From Lepus europaeus (Eukaryota; Chordata; Mammalia; Lagomorpha; Leporidae): a stretch of 64,000 nt of DNA. The DNA lies in NCBI RefSeq assembly GCF_033115175.1, contig NC_084831.1, positions 11,380,540-11,444,539 of the forward strand, given 5' to 3'. Below the pieces are notes generated by a model. The model ran no database searches and was not told the DNA's origin. It saw nothing but the letters and a program-made list of their open reading frames with translations. Within the stretch, counting starts at the first letter, position 1. Each line of letters opens with the position of its first letter. Position numbers and translations under genes: made by a program. Shown here one piece after another: positions 1 to 11,281 of this stretch.

Positions 1-612
1 ACCAGAGACTTGCCGGGGTGTCCCGGGAGCGTCAGGGATGGCAGTGACCAGAGACTTGCCGGGGTGTCCCGGGAGCGTCAGGGATGGCAGTGACCAGAGA
101 CTTGCCGGGGTGTCCCGGGAGCGTCACAGGGATGGCAGTGTCCAGAGACTTGCCGGGGTGTCCCGGGGAGTGTCACAGGGATGGCAGTGTCCAGAGACTT
201 GCCGGGGTGTCCCGGGAGCGTCACAGGGATGGCAGTGTCCAGAGACTTGCCGGGGTGTCCCGGGAGCATCAGGGATGGCAGTGTCCAGAGACTTGCCGGG
301 GTGTCCCGGGAGCGTCACAGGGATGGCAGTGTCCAGAGACTTGCCGGGGTGTCCCGGGAGCGTCAGGGATGGCAGTGTCCAGAGACTTGCCGGGGTGTCC
401 CGGGAGCGTCAGGGATGGCAGTGACCAGAGACTTGCCGGGGTGTCCCGGGAGCGTCAGGGATGGCAGTGTCCAGAGACTTGCCGGGGTGTCCCGGGAGCG
501 TCACAGGGATGGCAGTGTCCAGAGACTTGCCGGGGTGTTCCGGGAGCGTCACAGGGATGGCAGTGTCCAGAGACTTGCCGGGGTGTTCCGGGAGCGTCAG
601 GGATGGCAGTGT
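1..612. repeat. 46/48-bp minisatellite, about 13 copies
   Basis: Copies start near 1, 47, 93, 141, 190, 238, 284, 332, 378, 424, 470, 518 and 566. The core is CAGAGACTTGCCGGGGTGTC, then CCGGGAGCGTCAGGGATGG. Length variation comes from a CA insertion (GTCAGGG versus GTCACAGGG). It lies in NECAP2 intron 2 and may extend left of the window. The open frames through it follow the repeat and are not genes. Confidence 0.97.
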
Positions 613-2055
613 TCCTTGGCAAACTTTGGGACCATGGCTGCCTGATGCCACAAACACTGCTTAGGGCTGAGTGTCACCTAAGGCCCACCCCAAGGTGCTC
701 ACAGCTGCGGGTCGCGTGCATCTCCGTCTCCTAGTTGGTAGTGAGCAGGTCACTCTCATCGGTTCTCAGCCTCTGTCCGGTTGACAGTTGGAGCTGGGCG
801 AGCCTGTGTGGCAGAGGCTACCGAGTCCAGGGTGGCCCCCAGCAGCTCCCTGGCTTCTGCCAGATGTCCGCACCTCCTGGCTTACGACAGTGAAACATGG
901 CTCCGGGTGTTCCTGCCAGGAGGAAGAGCAGAATCACCTGAGAGAGACGAGGCTGGAGGGTCCGGGTGGGTCGGGCCCCAGGGTACAAAACGGGCCAGAG
1001 CGGTTGACAAGAGGCTGCAGACTTGGCTCATGGCGTCGGTTGCAGAGTGGCCTCACAGCCCCAGGGCTCGTGCAGTCCCAGGCTCAGTACTCAGCACGGA
1101 CAGAGATGAGCACTGCTGGGGCTGTGCCGGGGGGGCCTGGCCCCGGGCCCCTTTCAAACCCGTCACGCCTGTGCCCTGTCTAGGGGACTCATCAGCCTGC
1201 TTCAGACCCTTCCTCCTTTCCACACGGGTCCTCGCCCCTCTCCCGGTCCTGCCTCGCATCTCAAGCCTTTTCTGAAGGTGTGACACACCTGGACTGGGGC
1301 TCAGGGCCCTGGGGGTTCAGGCAGGTCACGTAAATGTGGGAACCAGATGGGCCAGGTGGGTAGCAGCTCCAGCCCGTTACTCTCCAAGAATGGAGGGCCA
1401 GCATTGATGGAGCTTTTACTTGTAAGAAAAGCCAGACGTCTGGGTTATTTTGCCGGTGAGGTGACTCTGAGACGGATGCCAGCACTGCGGGCTGGATGTG
1501 ACCTGTCAGCCGGCTGACGTGAACCTCTCCTCGCCGCCATGGGCATTTCATGCAGTGGTGAAGCCGCTGCTCGGGACGTCCTCATCCCATGTTGGATTGC
1601 CGGGTGGGAAGTCCCGGCTGCTCTGCTTCTGAGCCAGCTTCCTGAGAGGCGGCTGGTGATGGCGCGAGTCCTCGGGTCCCGGGCACCCACGCGGAAGACT
1701 GTGTTCCCAGCCCCTGGCGTTGGCCTGGCCTACCTCTGGCCGCTGTAGGCATTCGGGGAGTGAACCAGCAGCTGACGGTCTCGCTCCACATCTGTCTCCC
1801 TCTCCCTTTCAATGACAATAAGTAGTGAAACAAACAAGCCCCGTAGTTCTGTGTCTTCCCTTCGGTGAGAGTGGATTTAGTCTGTATCCCAGAGTAAGGT
1901 GCACCCATCAGCCTTGGCCCGTTGCAGGGGCCTTGTGGGAACAAGGCCCAATTGTGGACTGGGAGCACTGGGCTGGGCAGAAGCTGGGGGCTCGTCTGTG
2001 TGCTGGGAGCCCAGGCTGGGTGGGCGCTCAGGGCTCTCCTGACTTGTGCTTGCAG
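613..2055. other. Rest of NECAP2 intron 2
   Basis: Unique-looking intronic DNA with an old C-SINE at about 1545-1830. No exon matching NECAP2 exons 1-2 was found here. Confidence 0.7.
1545..1830 (+). mobile_element. Old C-SINE copy
   Basis: Diverged but recognisable: a body with CCCGGCTGCTCTGCTTCTGA, then GGGGAGTGAACCAGCAG and a CT-rich segment ending CAATGACAATAAG. Confidence 0.7.
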
Positions 2056-2160
2056 GGGAGCTGTTCGCTCAGGCACCAGTGGATCAGTTTCCTGGCACAG
2101 CTGTAGAGAGCGTGACCGATTCCAGCAGGTACTTCGTTATCCGCGTTGAAGACGGAAACG
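2056..2160 (+). CDS. NECAP2: NECAP2 exon 3
   Basis: Acceptor TTGCAG before 2056, donor GTATGT at 2161. Encodes the PHear segment [14 protein letters not shown]... through [12 protein letters not shown]. It starts with two bases of a split glycine codon, which implies an upstream exon ending in phase 1 that is not in the window. Confidence 0.95.
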
Positions 2161-5100
2161 GTATGTGCGGGTCTGGGTGCCGCCTTCTCTGGAGGGTTGG
2201 CTCCGCCTCTGGAAAGCAGGATTGAGCGAGTGCTGTCCCCCAGGGCGACGCGCGTTTATTGGAATTGGCTTCGGGGACCGAGGCGATGCCTTTGACTTCA
2301 ACGTCGCGCTGCAGGACCATTTCAAGTGAGTGGCTCCCGGACGCATGCTCCTGCCTCCTCCCCATTTCCCCGACAGAGCCGCAGCCCAGGTTGGGGTGCC
2401 GAGTGGCCATGAGTGATCTGCCTGCTGGCAGAGCCTGGGGACACTCCCCTCCGCTGGGCCGGTCCTCATCTCTGCTGTGAAGCCGGCTGCTTTCCGGAGG
2501 CCACTCTGTTCCGTCCCAGACGGCCGGCCCGGTCTTCACGGTGTCAGACTCTTCCCTTAACAGGCCCCTGAGCCGCCAGAGGCCTCGGCAGGCCCCATGC
2601 ACGCTCTGGCCCGGCTGCTCCATGATGTAATGAGTGGCGCTGGGCACCGTGGTGTCCGTGTCGAAGCTGAAAGGGCCAGAGAGTGCTCCTCTGCCATCCG
2701 CGGGGCTGTCCCCCGTGCTGGTGCCCCCAGTCCTGGTGGCTGCTGGGTGGCGCTGTGCCGAGGGGAAGGCCTTTGTGGCGCCCGTCTCGGCTCACCGGCT
2801 ACAGGATGAGCACTTGGAGATGCGTGGGGACCGTGTCTTGCTGCTTATTCCAGCTGAGAACTTAAGTGTTGCTAGGGAGGAGGGGGCCAGTTCTCGAACT
2901 TCCTGGAGGTCGGCGTTAGCGGCGGGTACGTGCCGCTTCTCGTCCGAATCTCAGCAGTCTTTAGCACCTGTAGAGTGGGAGGAAGCTGGTCGGGTGCCGC
3001 CCTGTGAGGTCAGAGCCAGGATCTGGAGTCGGGCCGGACGCCGCAGCCTGCGCGCTCTGTGTTGCTGCCTTGGCACCAGCGCCTCCTGGGCCGACCGCGG
3101 GCGGCAGTGAGCTGGGGAGGGAACGCGGGGCCGCTGGGCTCTCTCTTCTCACCGTTCTCTTCTCTCTGCAGGTGGGTAAAGCAGCAGTGGGAATTCGCAA
3201 AGCAAGCCCAGAACCCCGACCAAGGTCCCAAATTGGACCTGGGCTTCAAGGAGGGTCAGACCATCAAGCTCAACATTGCAGTGAGTCCTGCCCTAGCTTG
3301 GCTGCCTTGGCCTTGGTCACGTGATGGCGTGGCCGCCCAGCCCAGGGGCCATCACTGTTCCCGCAGTTCCATTGCAAGCGTTGATTGAGTTGGGTGCACT
3401 GTGCTCGGCTTACACCAAGGCTGAAGAAGAGGCTCCGCCCCCGTGGAGCTCACAGCTTAGCTGAGATGGACAAGTGAATGTCGTGGCCCAAGAGCTCCCT
3501 TACCAGAGGAAGCACACACAGCTGTAATTGGGGCAACCAAGGAAGGCTTCCTGGAAGAAGCAACCTGTTGGCACGAGAAGGGGGCTCAAAGGGTGGTCTG
3601 GGCAGAGCTTCTGAGTTGAGGAAGCGCATCAGCCCCCCACTGCCGGACCTGGGGTTCTGTCCTGGCTGGTGGAGGGGTCAGGAGGGGTCAGCGTGCTCAG
3701 CTGAGCTGCGGCTTAGCCTCGTGCCTTGAGGAAGGGAGACTGGGAGAGCCCCAGGCGGGAAGGCGAAGGGTGGGTGCAGGGAGTCAGGGCGGCCTCTGCT
3801 GGTGCTGTCCGGGCTCCCTGTGTCTTCTGAGCCACTCCGCACCTGGCGTTGCGTGACGCCGTTGAATAGGGAAGGTAGGCCTGGGCTGGGGCGCCCAGGC
3901 TTGGCCTTCCTTGGCTGCAGGGGTCCGGGGGAGATGGAGTTGGCAGTCAGGATGTGTGGGGACCAAGGACCAAATGCATCTGGTGGTTTTTTTTAAGAGA
4001 CTTTGCAACTTGAAAATGATGCTTTTCTTTACTTACCGTGTCTCTCTCCTCTTTTCTGCTTCCTGCTGGTGGTGACTGGGACCTTTGCCGTGGCCGCTGG
4101 CCCTTAGGAGAGCGAGGGCCAGCCCGCGGACTGGTCGGATGTGATTCTTTCTCTTGCTTGGTGGAAACTAACACTTACTGAGCGGCAGCTGTGGGCCAGG
4201 TAGTGTTTGTAGGCATTTCTCGTTGAGTTGAACGTCCTTCCCTCTGCTCGCAAAGACAAGCAGGTCGAAGCCTGGAGGAGGGAGGGCACTTGCCCGGGCC
4301 CGGCGCCTCCCACCCCCAGCTCCGTGTGGTCCTTGGACTCCAGGGCTGTCTTAACGTTTGGTCGAGCTGCTGCTGACCTCGCGGTGACATCACCTTCAGC
4401 CATGCAACCAGCGCTGCTTCCTGGCTCGTGCCTCGGTGCTCAGTGTCACACGTGTGTGTGGTTAACATTTTGTTGACGTATAATAAGCATATTTTAAAAA
4501 GCACACATGTTAAATGCAGAATTCAGTGAATCGCAAAAAACTGCACCCAGCGACCTGGCCACTCACTCCCAGGTCCGGACACAGAAGCTTGTCTCCACTC
4601 CAGTAGCAACCCCCTCCCCGCCACATCACTGCCTACCCGAGTAGCCATGACCTGGCTTCCAGTGCTCTGCACTTCCTGGGTTCTTTCTTTTTTAAAAAGA
4701 TTTATTTATTTGAAAGAGTTACAGAGAGGGAGAGACAGAGAGAGGTCTTCCATCCACTGGTTCACTCCCCAGATGGCCACAGTGGCCGGAGCTAAGCTGA
4801 TCCAGAGCCAGAAACCAGGAGCTGCTTCTGGGTCTCCCACACAGTTGGGCCATCTTCTGCTACTGCTTTCCCAGGCCATAGCAGGGAGCTGGATCGGAAG
4901 TGGAGCAGCCGGGACTAGGATCGGCGCCCATATGGGATGCCGGCGCTGCAGGCCAGGGCATTAACCTACTGCGCCACAGTGGCGGCCCCTTCGTGTGTTC
5001 TTAACCTTCGTGAGCTGAGTCGTGCACTTCGTACCCTTGAGTGCAGTTTTCTCTCACCCGGTGTAGCACCGTGGGAGCCACCCGTCCTGTCCCCTGTCGC

Positions 5101-7015
5101 GGGTTCATTCTCAGTTCGCAGCCCGGGCCCCAGGGAGACTGTCCTCGGCTTCCTTGCCTGCTTTGCTGGCGGTGGGCACTTGGGGGGCTCGCACTTGGGG
5201 GCTGTTGCAAATAGCGCTCCTGGGAGGCTGGAGTTCACGTCTTGTGCGCTGCTTTCGGGTCTCTGGCGTGGACTCTCAGCGTCCAGTTCCTGTGTTGAGC
5301 TTTATGGAGGTGTTCCAAGGGGTCTGACCCGGTGACGCCTCCCCGGCACCACACGAGTGTTCTGGTTGCGCTGTGTCCTTGTCACTCCCTGGCGGTCAGC
5401 GTTGTAGCCTTTCTGAGGGCGAGTGATGGTGACCCGTTGGATTTTTGATTTCTGCTGCCCTGATGATCAGCTGAGTTGGGTTCTGGGTTTTAAAATGAAA
5501 CGTGTGTAGCGGATGCAGAACGTGCTGTGCTCCGGACAGTGAAGGCGCTAGGTGTGCTCACCGGTGGGTGACATGGGGCCTGGGTCCCCTTGTCCCCCTC
5601 ATGGGTTGTCTGAGGCAGTGGGACTCCAGCAGAATGGACTAACACGCACGCTTCTGCTCTCTTTAGAACATGAAGAAGAAGGAAGGAGTAGCTGGGACTC
5701 CCCGAGCCCGGCCTGCCAGCACTGGAGGGCTGAGCCTACTTCCCCCTCCGCCGGGCGGCAAGACCTCCACCCTGACCCCTCCCCCTGGGGAGCAGTTGCC
5801 TGGGGGCGGATCCCTTGTCCAGCCGGCAGCTGCTCCTGGTTCAGGTCAGTGCCCCAGGGTGACCGCTGAATCTTCCTCTTGGCAGCTGGGGCCCGTGGCT
5901 TTCCCTCCTCCCATACACGGATTTGGTGTTGAGTCCTGTGTGTGGCGGGCTGGAAGGTGGGCACCACAGTGGGGCCTGCACACAGCACCCACTGGGTCAG
6001 GTGTCCCCTGGCGCCTTCTCCCGGACCTGACAGGCGCGGCCGGCAGCCCATGTGTCACTGTGGGTTCTGGGAGCTCGCTGGCTGCTCAGTGGGCGTTGAG
6101 TGGGTGCTGGAGACGTGGTCCCTGCTCACGTCTAGCGGGCGAGAGGAGCCATAGGCACGGAGACCAGGTGTGTGCGGCCAGACTCACTAGCGCCTGGTGT
6201 GATACGGCGATGCTTCGTGGCAGCCTGGAGCCGGATTAGGCATGAGATGGGGGAGGGGAGGAGACGAGAGCACGCATCAGGCTGAGTCTGGGGAGACGGC
6301 TGCAGCGTGAGGGCTGCCGAGGGGTGCTGGAGAGACGGAGGCTAAGCTGCTCTGGGGGCGGCAGGCGGCCCCACCACAGCTCCACAGGCCGGGCCCACGA
6401 GCTCTGTGGAGACCTCCGGCTGAAGCCAGTGTCCCCCGCCTTCCCGGGCTGGGCGGCTCTGCGTGCAGCTCTCCCCAGGTTCCTGGTCCCGGCCGGGAGC
6501 CCTTCTGCTTCACCGGTTCTGAGAGCCCCGATGTCTTCGAGCCTCAGCCCCGTGGGGAAGGCCCCAGCCAAGAGGGAGGCAGCGTCGCAGCCAGGGCGCC
6601 TCTGCCTGGCACCAGGAATCACTCCTCAGCGATTTCTCAGAGGAGGGTCCTAGGACGCCCTGCCCCGGCATCCCGTTTACAGTCTCACCAAGGTCTGAGC
6701 CGCTGCCTCAGGCCATGTTTGTTTTAAGATTTATTTATTTTATTTGAAAGAGTTACAGAGGGGCTGGTGCTGTGGCGTGGCGGGTAAAGCCACTCCCTGC
6801 AGTGCTGGCATCCCATATGGGCACCAGTTCAAGACCCGGCTGCTCCACTTCTGATCCAGCTCTCTGCTATGGCCTGGGAAAGCAGCAGAAGATGGCCCAG
6901 TGTTTGGACCCCTGCACCTGTGTGGGAGACTTGGAAAAAGCACCTGGCTCCTGGCTTTGGATCGGCACAGCCTCAGCCATTGTTGCCAATTGGGGAGTGA
7001 ACCAGTGGATGGAAG

Positions 7016-7066
<51 letters not shown>

Positions 7067-10000
7067 CTCCCTCCCTCCCTCCCTCCCTCTCTCTGCCTCT
7101 CCTTCTCTCTGTGTAACTCTGCCTTTCAAATAAATAATCTTAAAAAAAAAAAAAAAAAAAAGAGTTCACTGAGAGGGAGAGGTCTTCCATCTGCTGGTTC
7201 ACTCTCCGTGTCCACAACGGCCAGGGCTGGGCCAGGCCAAAGCTGGGAGCCCAGAGTTTCATCCAGGTCTCCCATGTGGGTGCAGGCCCAAACACTTGGA
7301 TCATCTGCTGCTGCTTTCCCAGGCTCATTAGTAGGGAGCTTAATCGGAAATGGAGCAGCTGGGACTTGAACCAGTGTCCATACAGGATGCTGGTGCTGTA
7401 GGCAGCCGCTTTACCTGCTAAGCTGCAGTGCCGGTCCTGGGCCGTGCGTTAACAGGTAACTTAGAGTGCCTGCGGTGTGCAGGCGGCGTGTTAGGCACTG
7501 GGGAGCCTCGTGTTCTGAGGTGCCGACGAGGCAGTGGCGGGTAGTCCGTCATGAACAGCCACCATTTCCTCAGTGCCTGCCGTGTGCTCTGGAACCAGAC
7601 TGGCTGAGGTGAACGCCAGCTTTCTGGGTGAGCCTCGGAAACCACTCAGTCTGCAAGTCAGTTCTCTCGTCTGTAGTAATGGTGCCTACAGCAGAGGTTC
7701 AAATGAGCCAGGCCATGCACAGCCCTTAGGGAAGTGTCTAGAACATGGTACGCGCTTACGGCTGTGAGCTCTCATGCTGATAATGTCATTATTGGTTCTC
7801 TGTGCCGGCCTGTGGCCAGCACTCTGTATATATTAACTCAAGTAATCCTTGCACCAGTGCTAGGAAGTAGTCATTAGGGATTGATTGATTGATTGATTTG
7901 AAAGGTGGAGTGACAGGGAGGGAGACAGATTACCATCTGCTGGTTCACTCCCACAATGGCTGAGGCTCAGCAGCCTGGAACTCCATCCAGCTCTCCCACA
8001 TGGGTGGCAGGGGCCCGAGTACTAGCACCATCTGCTGCTTTCCCAGGTGCATTAGCAGGTAGCTGGATTGGAAGCAGAGGCATCACAAGCAGTAGCTTAA
8101 GCCCCTGGGCTGCAACATTGGTCCCTTGTCCCCATTTTAGATAAGAAAACTGCAACTTAAGTGACCTGCGCAGAGTCACACAGCTGTCTTGGCCTGTCTT
8201 CCCCTCGAGACTGTGGTGACTGTCAGGGAAGGGGATGGCAAACAGTGAAACTAAACCGCCGAGGTGTTCCTAGTTTTGTCTGGGCTCCCAGCCCAAAGCA
8301 GAGTAGAAATGGAAGCTGGTAGCAGGCTGGAAGGTGGCGGGCGTAGGACCTTCAGGAGGGTCACTGGGCAGCACCAGGGAGTACCAGAAGGGCACAGAAG
8401 CTGGCACTGCAGCCCTGTGACGCCACCCGCTTTGATAGAGACACGAGGACCAGCTCCCGTGTAGGCTCTTCTGGAAGGCTCTCCCGAGCCCTAGTCGGCT
8501 GAGGGCTCAGGGCTTGGCCCCTGCCTGGCACGTCATAGTCCCAGCTGTTTGCTGCAGACGCTGGGCTGCGGGCGCTCAGCGAGGGCGGCCGAGTCTCGGC
8601 CACCTGCCCCCAGGAGACTGATGACTGAGTCCCAGATCTGGGCACCAGGGGAAGCAAAAGAGCGGTCTCGGACTCTGCCGGCTCCAACTCTGACTCTCCT
8701 GTCTCCGTCTCTTCCTACTCGTCGGACTCGGGGACATCAATAGGAGGTGCCACTGTGTCCTGGCCACAGCCCAAGCCTGCCACTGCCGCCTCTGCCGACA
8801 TCTGGGGAGACTTCACCAAATCCACAGGGTGAGGAAGCCGCGCTGTGTGGTGGGGCTGGGCCAGGCTGTTTCTCTGAACGCTGGGGTGGTTGTTCTCAGG
8901 GCAGCCAGAGGCTAGAGCCCCGGAGCCTGCTTGGGGTCGCACATTGCTCTGCAGGAAGGCTTTTTGCTGCTCTCCACCGCCAGGCAGCCTGGGGCTCCCC
9001 TCTGCAAATCTGTGTGGACCTTTAAGGCTTCTCACCGAGGGCCTTGGCTTGTCCCCAGTACTCCCCGTCTCCCCCCATCTCCAGCTTCCCAGCATGCCGT
9101 GCTCAGGTTAAGACCCAGGTGCTCGCTTTAGCCCATCATGGGACCTCTGAGGCAAGGCGTAGCTCTTCTGACTCCTTGAGATGTCAAGCCTTCACTTTGG
9201 GTCAGAGTGAGAAGATGCTAAATTCCTATCGTGCCATCGTTTATATGGGCAGGTTCTAGAATGGGGATGAGCACACGTTTTATTTTGTTACAAGATTTAT
9301 TTGGGTGCCAGCAGTGTGGCATAGTAGGCTAAGCCTCCTCCTGTGGCCCTAGCATCCATAGGGGTGCTGGTTCGTGTCCCAGCTGCTCCCCTTCTGATCC
9401 AGCTCTCTGCTTATGGCCTGGGAAAGCAGCAGAAGATGGCCCAAGTGCTTGGGCCCCTGCATCCACATGGGAGACCCTGAAGAAGCTCCTGGTTCCTGGC
9501 TTCAGATCGGCCCAGCTCTGGCCATTGTGGCCATTTGGGGCCACAGATGAAAAACCAGTAGATGGAAAACCTTTGTCTCTGTCTGTAATTCTGCCTCTCA
9601 AATAAATAAATTCTTAGAAGAAGAAAAAAAATGGATTTATTTATTTGAAAGGCAGAGTTACAGAAAGGGAGACACAGAGAGAAATATCTTCTGTGCACTG
9701 GTTCACTCCCAGATAGCTACAACAGCCAGGGCTTGGAAGCCAAGAGCCAGGAGCCTTATTCAGGTCTCCCATGGTGATGGCAAGAGCCCAAGAACTTGGC
9801 CCATCTTTACTGCCTGTCCAGGTGTGTTAGCAGGGAGTTGGATCCAAAGTGGAGCATTCAGGACATGAACTGGCACTCACTGGATGCCTGCATTGCAGGT
9901 GGCAGCTTGAGCCACTGTACCACAATGCCAGCCTCTTATTTTTTTATTTATTTACCTGAGAGGCAGAGAGATCTTCCATCTACTGCTTCCCTCCAGTGTC

Positions 10001-11281
10001 CACACTGGCCATGTCGACTGTCCCAAAGCTGGGGGCAAGAAACTCAATCCAGGTCTCCCGCGTGGGCGGTAGAAACCCACCTGAGGCATCAGCACTGCCT
10101 CCAGGATTCACGTTAGCAAAGCTGGAGCCAGGAGCAGGGAGTGCAGGCATTCTGTGGAACACAGGCATCGGAACCGCGCCTTCGCCACGAGGCGGATGTG
10201 CACCCCTGCATTTTCTTTCCTTTTGTGAGGTAAGATTACTTACCTTATTTGAAAGGCAGAGCAACAGAGACGGAGATCTTCCATCTGTTGGTCTCCAAAT
10301 GGCTGCAGTGATGGAGGCTGGGCCAGGATGAACCAGGAGCCTGGAAGCTACCTCCCCAGGTGCGCTAGCAGGGAGCTAGGTCAGAAGTGGAGCCCCCAGG
10401 AATCGAACCGGCACTCCAATAGGGGATGCTGGCGTCTCAGTCTGCGGCTTAACCCACAGCACCCAAATGGCAGCTCTTCCCTGCCCCCATTTCCTTTTTT
10501 TTTTTTTAATTTTTCTGTCCCCCACCCCATTCCCGTAAAGGACTGAGCAGCAAATAGTTTATTTAATTATTTTTTAAAGATTTATTCTGTTTGTTTGAAA
10601 GGCAGAGTTAGGGAGGGAGAAAGAGATCCTCCATCCATTGGTTCACTTCCCAATGGCTGCAACAGCTGAGGCTCTGCCAGGCCAGAGCCAGGAGCTTCAT
10701 CTGGGTCTCCCATGAGGGTCCAGGGGCCCAAGCACTTGGCCATCTTGTGCTGCTTTCCCAGGTGCATTAGCAGGGAGCTGGACTGTGAGTGGAGCATCTA
10801 GGATATGGGATGCTGGCATTGCAGGCGGCGGCGTAACCCGTTGCACAACAATGCCAGTCCCCAGCAAATAATTTAGGCTACTGGGGTCGTGTGGTTCTGT
10901 TCCAGCTGTTAATTCTGCTGTGGTACAAAAGCAGCTACAGAGAATATGTAAATGAATGGGCATAACTATGTACCAATAAAACTTTATTTACAGAAATAGA
11001 GGTGTGATACAACTAATTTAAGAGTCTCTTATAAATGAAGTTTAAATGAAATACTAAGGAAACAGAGAGGGCCAGAAGTGGTCCCTGGGCTGTAGTTTGC
11101 TGAGTGCAGCCCAGAACAGTCAGAGGCGGATTTGACAGAGCTCTTGGTGCCCAGGGAGCAGGAAGCTTTGGTCTGCGTTGTGTTCTCTAACACCTAAGGC
11201 CTCCCTCCAACACCCTCCCTCTCCCCGAACAGGTCAACTTCCAGCCAGCTTCAGCCGGGGACAGGCTGGGTCCAGTTCTGA
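2056..11281 (+). CDS. NECAP2: NECAP2, NECAP endocytosis-associated protein 2 (partial, coding exons 3-8)
   Basis: Six exons join in frame: 2056-2160, 2244-2325, 3172-3280, 5667-5844, 8744-8828 and 11233-11281, ending at TGA. They encode about 201 residues, the C-terminal three-quarters of a protein of about 263 residues in human. Exons 1-2 (start codon and first half of the PH-like PHear domain) lie left of the window. The exons at 2056-3280 carry the rest of PHear (motifs [35 protein letters not shown]). The exon at 5667 is a proline/glycine-rich linker. The last two exons hold two WxxF adaptor-binding motifs, WGDF and the C-terminal WVQF. Family knowledge: NECAP proteins bind AP-2 and AP-1 ear domains through WxxF motifs and help form clathrin-coated vesicles. 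All introns are GT-AG. Identity is very secure; NECAP1 is excluded by the linker sequence. Confidence 0.96.
2244..2325 (+). CDS. NECAP2: NECAP2 exon 4
   Basis: Acceptor CCCCAG, donor GTGAGT at 2326. Encodes [16 protein letters not shown] and on to FNVALQDHF, the most conserved strand-helix part of PHear. The intron before it is only 83 bp. Confidence 0.95.
3172..3280 (+). CDS. NECAP2: NECAP2 exon 5
   Basis: Acceptor CTCTCTGCAG, donor GTGAGT at 3281. Encodes [16 protein letters not shown], then [16 protein letters not shown]. This completes the PHear domain. Confidence 0.95.
3281..5666. other. NECAP2 intron 5
   Basis: Non-coding. Contains a MIR-like piece near 4160-4270 (ACTTACTGAGCGGCAGCTGT...) and one C-SINE. 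No other signal seen. Confidence 0.7.
4690..4988 (-). mobile_element. C-SINE, minus orientation
   Basis: Starts TTTAAAAAGATTTATTTATT and ends with the reversed head CTACTGCGCCACAGTGGCGG. Nearly full length. Confidence 0.92.
5667..5844 (+). CDS. NECAP2: NECAP2 exon 6, proline-rich linker
   Basis: Acceptor CTCTCTTTAG, donor GTCAGT at 5845. Encodes [20 protein letters not shown], then [13 protein letters not shown] and [16 protein letters not shown]. This linker is predicted to be disordered and sits between PHear and the adaptor-binding tail. Confidence 0.95.
6722..7437. mobile_element. Nested C-SINE pair: plus copy inside a minus copy
   Basis: A minus C-SINE begins at 6722, is interrupted after TTACAGAG by a complete plus copy (6761 to the A tail at 7160), and resumes at about 7161-7437. 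The plus copy has a long (CT)n/(CCCT)n stretch at 7018-7097. Confidence 0.88.
7770..8190. mobile_element. MIR element split by a minus C-SINE
   Basis: MIR-like sequence (CCAGCACTCTGTATATATTA, TCCTTGCACC) stops near 7875. A minus C-SINE fills about 7876-8124. MIR 3' sequence resumes (CCCCATTTTAGATAAGAAAA, AGTCACACAGCTG). Confidence 0.75.
8744..8828 (+). CDS. NECAP2: NECAP2 exon 7, carries WGDF motif
   Basis: Encodes [14 protein letters not shown], then [14 protein letters not shown] with an adaptor-ear WxxF motif. Donor GTGAGG at 8829. The acceptor CATCAATAG is weak: the bases just upstream are purine-rich and the pyrimidine tract lies about 25 bases further back. Phase and protein match still fix the boundary. 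Confidence 0.92.
9302..9630 (+). mobile_element. C-SINE, plus orientation
   Basis: Head GGGTGCCAGCAGTGTGGCAT, the AGCAGCAGAAGATGGCCCAA body, and tail AAATAAATAAATTC. It appears inserted into the tail of an adjacent minus copy. Confidence 0.88.
9631..10860 (-). mobile_element. Cluster of four minus C-SINEs
   Basis: Four copies in the same orientation at about 9631-9935, 9936-10205, 10225-10475 and 10570-10860. Each opens with a (T)nATTTATTTGAAAGGCAGAG-like tail and closes with a reversed head such as CACAACAATGCCAGTCCC. It lies in NECAP2 intron 7. Confidence 0.85.
11233..11281 (+). CDS. NECAP2: NECAP2 exon 8, C-terminus WVQF and stop
   Basis: Acceptor CCGAACAG. Encodes [15 protein letters not shown] and TGA at 11279-11281. 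The terminal WVQF is the high-affinity AP-2 alpha-ear binding motif known for NECAP proteins. Confidence 0.95.

Noticed and set aside
38-734. Open frames of 128-216 codons at the left edge
   Set aside because: They follow the 46/48-bp minisatellite and repeat the same peptide in shifting frames.
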